A DNA stretch of 13,823 nt from an uncultured Bacillus sp. (GTDB lineage Bacteria > Bacillota > Bacilli > Bacillales > DSM-1321), in NCBI GenBank assembly GCA_934215995.1, contig CAKQBC010000031.1, positions 1-13,823 of the forward strand, read 5' to 3'. The notes below the pieces were generated by a model. It saw only the letters and a list, made by a program, of their open reading frames with translations, ran no database searches and had not been told where the DNA came from. The position numbers were made by a program, and so were the translations under genes. Shown here piece by piece: positions 6,686 through 12,715 of this stretch (its first letter is position 1; each line of letters opens with the position of its first letter).

Positions 6686-8404
6686 TTAATCAACAACACT
6701 TACACTGACGAATTCAAACCGTTCTACGTCAAATAAACCTTTATTGGTCAGCTTCAGGGATGGGATCACCGGCAATGCAAGGAATGACAATGTCAACAGC
6801 GGTGCAAATGCCGTTGTGACTCCTAAGCATCGAATCGCTTCCAATAATTTTTCGTAATCGGCATTCAGTTTTTCCGGGGAAACAGCGGTCATTAAGCCTC
6901 CGATTGGCAAATCGAGTGAAGCGATGACTGTCCCTCCTTCAGAGACGGCGATGCCTCCTCCAGTTTGCTCAAGATGCCTGATGGCAGCGTCCATATCTTC
7001 ATCTGATACGCCAAGGCATATAATATTATGGGAATCATGTGCAATCGTTGTGGCGATTGCACCTTTCTTCAGCTCAAAGCCTTTGACGATGCCAAGCCCC
7101 ACCTGGCCGCTTCCCTTATGCCTTTCCACCACGGCAAGCTTCAGCAAGTCTTCATTCGTATCCGGAGTAAACACGCCATCTTTAACGGCAACCGGATATT
7201 GAACATTTCTCGTGACAATCGAACCGGGAATCACTTCGATGACTCTTGCCTTTCCGCTCTCTATTTCAAGCTGAAGGTTTTCCTTCGTATAGCTGCCGAG
7301 CACCACCGTATTATTGAATGGCATTTCTTTTGCATTCATCTCTGTTTCTTCATACTTTTCCCCTTTTACCCAAACAGACTCAATTTGGAAGGTTTTCAGA
7401 TCGGAAAGCAGGATAAAATCAGCATCATACCCTGGCGCAATCGCCCCTTTTCCGTTCAGCCCATAACACTGTGCCGCATTCAGGGAAGCCATCCGCAGCA
7501 CGGAAAAGACGTCCAAACCTTGTTTAAGGCATTCCCTTACATGAAAGTTGATGCTTCCTTCCGCTAAAACGTCATCGATATGTTTATCATCTGTACAGAA
7601 CAGAAGTCTGTCGGCAAATGAGTCACTATAGCCTTTCAGCAAATCTTTCAGGTTCCTTGCGGCCGACCCTTCCCGCAGCATGACATACATCCCTCGGCGG
7701 ACGCGCTCAATCATCTCTTCGGGTGCCACGCATTCATGATCGGTCGTGATTCCCGCTACCATATAGGCATTGATTTGCTTTCCGCTTAATCCGGCACCAT
7801 GCCCGTCAATCGTCACACCGTGCTTACGGGCGCCGGCTAGTTTCTCAAGCATTTGTGTCTGGCAGGACAGAACCGCAGGGAAGTCCATCACTTCCGCAAG
7901 GCCTAATACCCGTTCGTGCTGATAAAATGGCTCAAGGTCTTCAGCTGATAAATCCGCCCCATTGTCTTCGAATGATGTGGCAGGCACACATGAAGGCAGC
8001 TGATAGAGGATATTCATGAAGCATTTTTCGCTCTCTTCAAGCATCCATCGGATTCCTTTTGTCCCCTCCACATTGGCGATTTCATGGGGATCTGTGATGA
8101 CTGTGGTGACGCCATGCGGCAGGACAAGCTTTTCAAACTGCGATGGGCATAGCATGCTTGACTCAATATGGACATGGGCATCAATCAGGCCGGGAACCAT
8201 AACCATGCCTTCTCCATCAATTTCCTGTTTGCCTTTGTAAGTGCCGATGCCGGCAAATTTCCCGTTATGGATGGCTACATCCGCCGTTTCATATTCTTTT
8301 GTGAACAAGTTTGTGAATGTAATATTCTTAAATACTAGATCAGGAGTGATTTCATTTGTTGCTGCCTGGATTTGTTCTTTGATGTATGATGGGGTTTTCA
8401 TCAT
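6686..8404 (-). CDS. adeC: adenine deaminase
   Basis: Metal-dependent amidohydrolase converting adenine to hypoxanthine and ammonia, the entry of adenine into purine interconversion; cytoplasmic. Seen over 572 residues, near the B. subtilis AdeC size: N-terminal beta-domain with DLVFKNITFTN, the metal motif GLIDAHVHIESSM, DPHEIANVEG, TDDKHIDDV, an amidohydrolase ending GYDADFILLSDL, and the C-terminal adenine-deaminase-specific domain with LPIGGLMT. All expected blocks are intact. The gene starts with tandem ATGs (8404 and 8401) after an AGGAGG site. The leader contains a sigma-A promoter, a guanine-class purine aptamer and a helix that would mask this ribosome site, so expression is probably repressed at translation by guanine or hypoxanthine, the latter being the enzyme's product. 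Confidence 0.97.
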   Translation of the reverse strand: MMKTPSYIKEQIQAATNEITPDLVFKNITFTNLFTKEYETADVAIHNGKFAGIGTYKGKQEIDGEGMVMVPGLIDAHVHIESSMLCPSQFEKLVLPHGVTTVITDPHEIANVEGTKGIRWMLEESEKCFMNILYQLPSCVPATSFEDNGADLSAEDLEPFYQHERVLGLAEVMDFPAVLSCQTQMLEKLAGARKHGVTIDGHGAGLSGKQINAYMVAGITTDHECVAPEEMIERVRRGMYVMLREGSAARNLKDLLKGYSDSFADRLLFCTDDKHIDDVLAEGSINFHVRECLKQGLDVFSVLRMASLNAAQCYGLNGKGAIAPGYDADFILLSDLKTFQIESVWVKGEKYEETEMNAKEMPFNNTVVLGSYTKENLQLEIESGKARVIEVIPGSIVTRNVQYPVAVKDGVFTPDTNEDLLKLAVVERHKGSGQVGLGIVKGFELKKGAIATTIAHDSHNIICLGVSDEDMDAAIRHLEQTGGGIAVSEGGTVIASLDLPIGGLMTAVSPEKLNADYEKLLEAIRCLGVTTAFAPLLTLSFLALPVIPSLKLTNKGLFDVERFEFVSVSVVD

Positions 8405-8515
8405 CTATTCCTCCTTTAAGTTAAGGGATGGCAGGAAGAATAGTAAAAATGAATAGAAAGAGGCACCAAATTTATTATTTTTTCAAATAATAAAAGAGGT
8501 TTTCTGTTTACTATC
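8405..8515 (-). promoter_or_regulatory. riboswitch expression platform with SD-sequestering stem (predicted)
   Basis: Minus strand: AGGAGGAATAG (8405-8415), containing the adeC Shine-Dalgarno and ending at the base before ATG, is complementary over 11 bp (one G-U) to CTATTCTTCCT (8433-8443). The latter also lies inside TTTACTATTCTTC (8435-8447), which pairs over 12 bp with one bulged U to GAAGATAGTAAA (8507-8518), whose first three bases belong to aptamer helix P1. This is the usual logic of sequestor versus antisequestor. Between them sits an all-AU 10-bp hairpin with a GAAA loop (8471-8494) not followed by a U run. Structures were read by eye, not folded. Confidence 0.72.
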
Positions 8516-8583
8516 TTCGTAGCCAAACTATTGCATTGGTAGTTTGTAGAGACTTTTGGACCGTATTACCAAAATTATACGAA
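8516..8583 (-). promoter_or_regulatory. purine riboswitch aptamer, guanine/hypoxanthine class
   Basis: 68-nt aptamer on the minus strand. P1 is TTCGTA (8578-8583) with TACGAA (8516-8521). J1/2 is TATAA. P2 is TTTTGG/CCAAAA with loop AATACGG, whose GG (8561-8562) matches CC (8538-8539) in L3 for the kissing contact. P3 is CAAACTA/TAGTTTG. J2/3 reads GTCTCTAC against the consensus GTTTCTAC. Using xpt numbering, ligand contacts U22, U47, U51 and C74 (8522) are present; C rather than U at 74 indicates guanine or hypoxanthine, not adenine. Deviations are U48 to C and A73 to G, both outside the base-recognition set. Confidence 0.93.
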
Positions 8584-8621
8584 TGATGTTATATGAATAT
8601 AATCAATACAGGTTTTCAAGT

Positions 8622-8650
8622 ATTGTACAGCCTTCTATTTGGCCCGTCAA
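8622..8650 (-). promoter_or_regulatory. sigma-A promoter of adeC
   Basis: Minus strand TTGACG (8645-8650), exactly 17 nt, TACAAT (8622-8627): five of six matches in each hexamer. Transcription would start near 8615, about 30 nt before the riboswitch aptamer. Confidence 0.85.
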
Positions 8651-8678
8651 GCGATAAAATACTGCTGGTTATTTAAAA

Positions 8679-8693
8679 GAATCATTGTGATTC
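8679..8693. repeat. perfect inverted repeat upstream of adeC promoter
   Basis: GAATCA-TTG-TGATTC, a 6+3+6 perfect dyad, 29 nt upstream of the adeC -35 hexamer. It could be an operator or activator site, or chance in an AT-rich region. Confidence 0.4.
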
Positions 8694-8947
8694 ATGGCAG
8701 CTGCCTATATAAATGAAAGATCCCAAGTCATTTTGTTGATTTTTCGAAAAACTTTGCCGAACGTTTCGTTTTGGCAGGCTTTCCGTGTTTCAGCACCATC
8801 TTCATTAAACAAGTTGAAGGCATTCTCTGCACAAAATAAGGATAGATTAAGCAACTTCTCTCCGCTCATCTATCCTTGTCACCTATCCTGTTTGCCATTC
8901 ATGGCTGAAGCCTGACCATTGTTTGTACTGCCGGGTTTGATAATAAG
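8694..8947. other. intergenic region between the isomerase gene and the adeC promoter
   Basis: Part of the 500-nt gene-free stretch between adeC and the RpiB-like gene. Apart from a hairpin at 8838-8877, I see only short palindromes such as TTTTTCGAAAAA (8743-8754). The plus-strand open frame 8694-8915 lacks a ribosome site and has no recognisable protein character. Confidence 0.6.
8832..8877 (-). terminator. likely terminator of the RpiB-like gene
   Basis: On the minus strand AAGGATAGAT (8868-8877) and ATCTATCCTT (8838-8847) form a perfect 10-bp stem with a 20-nt loop, followed by ATTTTGTG. It lies about 70 nt past the stop at 8948. The loop is long for a terminator, so confidence is moderate. 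Confidence 0.55.
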
Positions 8948-9427
8948 TTAGATTCCTTCTATCTCCGACAGCTTTTTCAGATGGCGTTCAGATATATCAT
9001 TCACCTTTTTCACACGGCGGGCATACTTTTCCTCGCCGCTTAAGAAATCTGTCTTCATCCATGTTTCCACAATCTCGATGGCAATTGCGGACCCGATGAT
9101 TTTCCCGCCTATGCACAACACATTGCTGTCCGTGTGCTCACGCGCAAGCCTTGCGCAGAAAGGATCCTGGCAGACGACTGCGTTCAACCCGTAGATTTTA
9201 TTTGCGATCAATGCACTGCCATAGCCGACTCCATCCACAAATATGCCACGTTCTGTTTCCCCTTTTGCGACTGAGAGTGCTGCCGGATAGACCATATCCG
9301 ATAAATCGGCCGCCTCTGTATTATGCGCTCCGAAATCTACTATCTCATGTCCCTGTCCTTTCAGAAGCTCCTTGACTTCTTCTTTCAGGCCGAAACCGGC
9401 ATGATCACTGGCCATTGCTATTTTCAC
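8948..9427 (-). CDS. RpiB/LacA/LacB family sugar-phosphate isomerase
   Basis: 159-residue aldose-ketose isomerase-type protein of the RpiB/LacAB fold, whose members interconvert ribose-5-P/ribulose-5-P or galactose-6-P/tagatose-6-P. Seen: the N-terminal MKIAMASDHAGFGLKEEV signature, the active-site loop DGVGYGSALIANK (residues 65-77), HTDSNVLCIGGKIIG (98-112), and a basic C-terminus. The Cys that starts this loop in Escherichia coli RpiB (CGTG) is Asp65 here, so the substrate or catalytic base may differ, as in other family variants that lack that Cys. The frame extends to a TTG at 9442, but that TTG overlaps the GGAGG site (9436-9440). The GTG at 9427, 8 nt after it, is the likely start. It stands alone, with no sugar operon around it. 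Confidence 0.9.
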   Translation of the reverse strand: MKIAMASDHAGFGLKEEVKELLKGQGHEIVDFGAHNTEAADLSDMVYPAALSVAKGETERGIFVDGVGYGSALIANKIYGLNAVVCQDPFCARLAREHTDSNVLCIGGKIIGSAIAIEIVETWMKTDFLSGEEKYARRVKKVNDISERHLKKLSEIEGI

Positions 9428-9494
9428 TATGTATTCCTCCAATTTCAGATCTTCTTATGTATTATTGTTTATTTCCATATTTTTTATCTACAGG

Positions 9495-9543
9495 ATTTAA
9501 AAAACTCCCCCGCTGATTGTTTTTCAAATTCCGGGAGAGTTTT
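9495..9543 (-). terminator. intrinsic terminator of the LprI-like lipoprotein gene
   Basis: Minus strand AAAACTCTCCCG (9532-9543) pairs with CGGGGGAGTTTT (9501-9512) over 12 bp with one G-U pair and a 19-nt loop, then more U and A. It begins 4 nt past the lipoprotein stop. Confidence 0.85.
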
Positions 9544-9547
9544 CCGT

Positions 9548-10201
9548 TCATTCCATATAGATTCTGACCAGTTCATAACATCTTTGCTCTGTAAGATTGC
9601 CCAATACTGATACGTACTCCAACTGTTCCGCTGTACCGCCCTTATATTTTTCCGAGGCCCTTAAGGCCATGTTGTCTCTATGAACCAGCCAATTCCGCTG
9701 CTCTATCTGCAGCTCTTTCATTTCTTCTGCCGGAAGCTGACTCTTCAGGACACCATATATATCATTCAGAAGTCTGTCCCACACCTGCCATCTATTTTCA
9801 GCATCCTTTTTCAGGACTACTGTTGATGTGTCCTCATCAGAGGGAGTGAGTGCTTCCACTTCCTGTTTGGCCGCTTCTAATTTTTTTAGGTATTCCTGCT
9901 TTTTACCTGCCTGTGCTTCTTTATTGTTTTCGGAGGGTGTCCCCTGTCCAGGGCCTTCCACTGCTGATTCTTCGCCGGCAGCTTTACCCTGGCCGTTTGG
10001 CTGGCTGCCTTCTGTCCCCTCTTCCGGCTTCCTTGTTCCATCCGCATCCGTTTTCTTATCAGCAGAATCCCCTTGTTCTTCTTGGGCCTGATTTGTGTTC
10101 GATTGCTTATTATCTGTTTCGTCGCTTGCATTGCCGCATGCGGATAAAACCGTAAACCATACTGCAATCAGTGATATAAGGAATCGCATTTTTAATTTCA
10201 T
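9548..10201 (-). CDS. lipoprotein with C-terminal LprI-like (DUF1311) domain
   Basis: 217-residue predicted lipoprotein. Seen: signal peptide MKLKMRFLISLIAVWFTVLS ending in the lipobox LSAC (Cys22). Then comes a long polar, low-complexity linker (about residues 23-95, rich in Gln, Glu, Gly, Asn, Lys), typical of extracellular tethers. A C-terminal domain (about 110-217) has WDRLLNDIYGVLKSQL, LQIEQRNWLVHRDN and a final ALRASEKYKGGT...ERCYEL-type pattern matching the lysozyme-inhibitor LprI/DUF1311 family; lysozyme inhibition is known only for some members. The frame opens at an ATG at 10222 without a ribosome site; the ATG at 10201 follows GGGGAG by 7 nt and starts the signal peptide, so it is chosen. 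Confidence 0.88.
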   Translation of the reverse strand: MKLKMRFLISLIAVWFTVLSACGNASDETDNKQSNTNQAQEEQGDSADKKTDADGTRKPEEGTEGSQPNGQGKAAGEESAVEGPGQGTPSENNKEAQAGKKQEYLKKLEAAKQEVEALTPSDEDTSTVVLKKDAENRWQVWDRLLNDIYGVLKSQLPAEEMKELQIEQRNWLVHRDNMALRASEKYKGGTAEQLEYVSVLGNLTEQRCYELVRIYME

Positions 10202-10494
10202 CGAAACTCTCCCCTTTTTCATCTATTCGTATGCTCTATCATTATCCCGTGACTTTTTAACACACCATCACTCCTGCAAAGCTGAAAACCACTTCCATAA
10301 ATATACAATTTATGAAGCGTGATGTATATATGCGTTTCCACTATTTTCATAACATTCAAGGGATAACTAATTCGCCCATTCGTACTGTGGCCGTTTTTCC
10401 TTCATTTCCATCATTGGCTGCAGGACCATATGGTAGATTCCTTTTGTCATTATTGCTATGGTAGAACTGAATACAGACAGAGAGGGCGATGAAA
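10202..10494. promoter_or_regulatory. divergent intergenic region between the lipoprotein and OsmC genes
   Basis: Must carry promoters for both divergent genes. For OsmC, an extended -10 TGCTATGGT (10454-10462) lies about 33 nt before the start. For the lipoprotein, a minus-strand GATAAT (around 10241-10246) is a possible -10 without a clear -35. No riboswitch or strong dyad seen. Confidence 0.35.
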
Positions 10495-10944
10495 ATGGCG
10501 GAGCATTCTTTCGTTGTGCTGGCACATTGGCCGGGAATGCGTAATGATACCGGGGATTTGGAAACGGGGCAATTGAAAACAAAGATCTCCATCCCGCCAG
10601 AAATGGATGGGCCAGGAATCGGAACAAACCCTGATGAAATGCTGCTCGGCGCAGCAGCAACATGCTATATCATCACTTTGGCGGCGATGCTTGAACGGTC
10701 CGGCATTGAAAAAGACGATCTCATAATGGAATCAGAGGGAATTGTCGACGTTACAAGCGGTGTGATCACCTATAAAAAAATCATCCATCGACCGATGCTG
10801 ACATTGCCTGCCGACACTTCAGAAGAGAGTATCCGCAAGGCAAAGCGGCTTGCCAAAAAAGCTGAAACCTCCTGCATGATCAGCCGGGCACTAAAAGGGA
10901 ATGTGGATATTGAATTGAAGTACACAGTGGTTGTATCCGATTGA
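10495..10944 (+). CDS. OsmC family peroxiredoxin-like protein
   Basis: 149-residue protein of the OsmC/Ohr superfamily, thiol-dependent reductases of organic hydroperoxides acting in the cytoplasm as dimers. Seen: the two catalytic cysteines in the expected settings, Cys57 in GAAATCYIITLA and Cys127 in AETSCMISRAL. A GTNPDEMLLGA lead-in precedes the first Cys, and the C-terminal strands (VDIELKYTVVV) fit. An Arg near the first strand could complete the active site. The closest subgroup appears to be the SACOL1771/YhfA-like OsmC proteins rather than Ohr, but this was not aligned. ATGs occur at 10489 and 10495; AGAGGG (10481-10486) is only 2 nt from the first and 8 nt from the second, so 10495 is preferred. 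Confidence 0.92.
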   Translation: MAEHSFVVLAHWPGMRNDTGDLETGQLKTKISIPPEMDGPGIGTNPDEMLLGAAATCYIITLAAMLERSGIEKDDLIMESEGIVDVTSGVITYKKIIHRPMLTLPADTSEESIRKAKRLAKKAETSCMISRALKGNVDIELKYTVVVSD

Positions 10945-10963
10945 TGACATGGACAGAAACAAT

Positions 10964-11001
10964 AGGAAGCCATCTTAGCGAAAAGAAGATGGCTTCCTTT
11001 G
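10964..11001. terminator. bidirectional terminator between osmC-like and MBL genes
   Basis: AGGAAGCCATCTT (10964-10976) pairs perfectly over 13 bp with AAGATGGCTTCCT (10986-10998), loop 9 nt. The stem is long and GC-containing but has only short T or A runs beside it. It separates two convergent genes. Confidence 0.75.
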
Positions 11002-11006
11002 CATCG

Positions 11007-12107
11007 CTAACGCCATCGGGCATCATGGATATCAAACGTCACGGAATCCGGATTGACATAATCATGCGGATCAGAGATAAACAGAAGCTCTGGCCTTTCC
11101 TTTTCCGCGATCAATTCAAGTTCCTTTTCCAGATACCCTTTGTACTGTTCGCCCCTTGTCGTGATAGGGGGTGCCCAATTGTCATGATGGGTCGGGATGA
11201 ATACCCGCGGCTTCAATGCCTCGATATACATCCGAGGATCGCGCAGGCCGTTTGTATATTGATTGAATCCCATTATCGCCCCAGCCTGGACGTCCGTCTG
11301 CGGAAGGGAAGCCATCATTTCCAGCAGCTCAGGCGCCTCTTCCTTGATCGGTCCCGCTGAATCATTCCATGTCAATGTAAAATCCCCAACCTGGAACTGA
11401 TACATCATTGTACCCCCTTCCTCTTCACCGACCGCACCGGCCAATTTCGCAAGGCTGCCTTTCGGGGCTTTGCTTGTTAAATCCTTTTTGGGGATAATTC
11501 CGCTTGAAGGGTCTTCCAAATCAGGCAGCTTCACTGCTGAATGGATATGTGCAAGTGCTCTGATTGAAACACCATCCAAGAAATTCAGCTGCATCATCTC
11601 TCCTGGCTGTGCTTCTTCCCCAGACGCATACAGGCAGGAAATGTTCTCTTCTTCTTCCGCGTCCTCCTTCACTGTTTGGCAATGCTCAGGTGTCCCCACC
11701 AGGACAGCGCCGGTCCGTTCGAGAATAGGCGCTGCATGATCGGCATGATCGAAATGCGCATGACCGATAAAAATGGCTTCCGGGTCCAAAGCGATGAGCT
11801 CTCCTACTGTAGCCGGAACATAATCCGATTCATCGCCTCCGGGAATCCAGCTGTCGAGCAGGATGACGTGCCCATTAATCGCGGCTGCAAAATTCGAGAC
11901 GCCGATCCAGGAGAGGATCGCCACATCCTTATCGATTTCACCGGTAGCCGGGTCTACATGCTCCTCCCCAAAGAATTTTTGGCGCGTTTCAACCATCCCG
12001 GGTTCCTCAGCCGCCACTTTTTCCGTTTTTTTCACTTCCGGCTTGAAAATCATGAAGATCGCTGCGATACTGATGGCCGCCAGTAAGATTACGATATATT
12101 TTTTCAT
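11007..12107 (-). CDS. membrane-anchored metallo-beta-lactamase-fold hydrolase
   Basis: 366-residue protein. Seen: Lys-Lys then a hydrophobic segment (about residues 3-20) with no lipobox or clear cleavage site, so an N-terminal membrane anchor with the enzyme outside the cell is likely. A spacer follows, then the metallo-beta-lactamase core with LSWIGVSNFAAAINGHVILLD. The metal motif is HAHFDHADH (HxHxDH at 116-121), with further candidate ligands in TWNDSAGP and PTHHDNWAPP. These indicate a two-zinc or similar hydrolase site; the substrate is unknown and it need not be a beta-lactamase. The frame continues 19 codons upstream, but the ATG at 12107 has AGGAGG 10 nt before it and begins the hydrophobic segment. 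It has its own promoter, divergent from the VOC gene. Confidence 0.9.
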   Translation of the reverse strand: MKKYIVILLAAISIAAIFMIFKPEVKKTEKVAAEEPGMVETRQKFFGEEHVDPATGEIDKDVAILSWIGVSNFAAAINGHVILLDSWIPGGDESDYVPATVGELIALDPEAIFIGHAHFDHADHAAPILERTGAVLVGTPEHCQTVKEDAEEEENISCLYASGEEAQPGEMMQLNFLDGVSIRALAHIHSAVKLPDLEDPSSGIIPKKDLTSKAPKGSLAKLAGAVGEEEGGTMMYQFQVGDFTLTWNDSAGPIKEEAPELLEMMASLPQTDVQAGAIMGFNQYTNGLRDPRMYIEALKPRVFIPTHHDNWAPPITTRGEQYKGYLEKELELIAEKERPELLFISDPHDYVNPDSVTFDIHDARWR

Positions 12108-12133
12108 TGCGTGGTAGCCTCCTGCAAAAAGAT

Positions 12134-12146
12134 TGTTACCGTAACA
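12134..12146. repeat. perfect palindrome in the MBL gene leader
   Basis: TGTTAC-C-GTAACA, 6+1+6 perfect dyad, located between the predicted MBL promoter and the AGGAGG site. It could be a repressor operator or an RNA hairpin. Confidence 0.45.
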
Positions 12147-12226
12147 GTTCCCAGTCATACACAAAACAAACCTGCCAGCACTCTCTGCTCCTTCCCGGTA
12201 TCGGTATCCATTCCTTCATACGGTCT

Positions 12227-12254
12227 ACTTTATCATTTTTACACATTTTAACAA
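12227..12254 (-). promoter_or_regulatory. promoter of the MBL-fold gene
   Basis: Minus strand TTGTTA (12249-12254), 16-nt spacer, extended -10 TGATAAAGT with hexamer TAAAGT (12227-12232). Leader of about 110 nt to the ATG at 12107, containing the palindrome at 12134-12146. Confidence 0.5.
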
Positions 12255-12323
12255 AAGGTGCGATATGCATATTCAACGTATTACATAATCGATTTACGGA
12301 ATTTAATAAAAAGGGGAAAAGAA

Positions 12324-12665
12324 GTGAAGCTGGTATTTTTATATCACCCTGTCGCCGATTTGAAAGAGTCGCTGGCTTTTTATCGTGATACACTCGGGTT
12401 TGAAGAAGCTTGGAGGGAAGGAGAACATACAGTAGCGCTGCATATGCCCGGTTCGGAAGTCCGCCTGCTAATTGAAGATGATGAAATGGGCCTTGCACCA
12501 GGCGGTGTTTTTCTCGTTGGCAGCGTAAATGGTTTTTACGAAGAGAACAAGGAGAATTTGGAGTTTATCAAACAGCCTGCCGGCATTCCCCCCGGCAGAT
12601 ATGTCATTTATAAAGACAACTCGGGAAATCTTCTGCGGATCCTTGATTTTACGAACGAACATTGA
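12324..12665 (+). CDS. VOC superfamily (glyoxalase/bleomycin-resistance-like) protein
   Basis: 113-residue protein with a single vicinal-oxygen-chelate fold. Seen: MKLVFLYHPVADLKESLAFYRDTLGFEEAWREG, the classic first beta-alpha-beta unit. Next come HTVALHMPGSEVRLLI and a final strand set ending in VIYKDNSGNLLRILDF, where the Asp/Asn-rich turn before the last strand is typical. Such proteins bind metals and act as isomerases, dioxygenases or drug-binding proteins; function cannot be chosen here. The frame opens at 12258, but only the GTG at 12324 fits the fold and it follows AAGGGG with a 7-nt spacer. It ends at a terminator shared with the convergent YqjF-like gene. Confidence 0.9.
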   Translation: MKLVFLYHPVADLKESLAFYRDTLGFEEAWREGEHTVALHMPGSEVRLLIEDDEMGLAPGGVFLVGSVNGFYEENKENLEFIKQPAGIPPGRYVIYKDNSGNLLRILDFTNEH

Positions 12666-12669
12666 ACAA

Positions 12670-12703
12670 GGCAGGAACTCTTCCGATAGAGCTTCCTGCC
12701 TTT
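12670..12703. terminator. bidirectional terminator between VOC and YqjF-like genes
   Basis: GGCAGGAA (12670-12677) pairs with TTCCTGCC (12693-12700), extended by CTCT/AGAG with one bulged C, and is followed by TTT on the plus strand. Convergent genes on both sides. Confidence 0.75.
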
Positions 12704-12715
12704 CCTGCATTATAT

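Noticed and set aside
7028..7567. 179-codon plus-strand open frame
   Set aside because: Antisense shadow of the well-conserved adeC coding region.
8471..8494. AU hairpin as the riboswitch transcription terminator
   Set aside because: It has no G-C pair and is followed by TTTGGTGCC rather than a U tract, so termination is unlikely; the SD-masking stem explains regulation better.
8694..8915. 73-codon plus-strand open frame in the gene-free stretch
   Set aside because: No ribosome site before its ATG, which abuts the GAATCA/TGATTC dyad; no recognisable domain or membrane segment; it covers a hairpin that reads as a minus-strand terminator.
9428..9442. TTG start five codons upstream of the isomerase start
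   Set aside because: The TTG overlaps the GGAGG ribosome site that serves the GTG at 9427, and the added residues are not part of the family.
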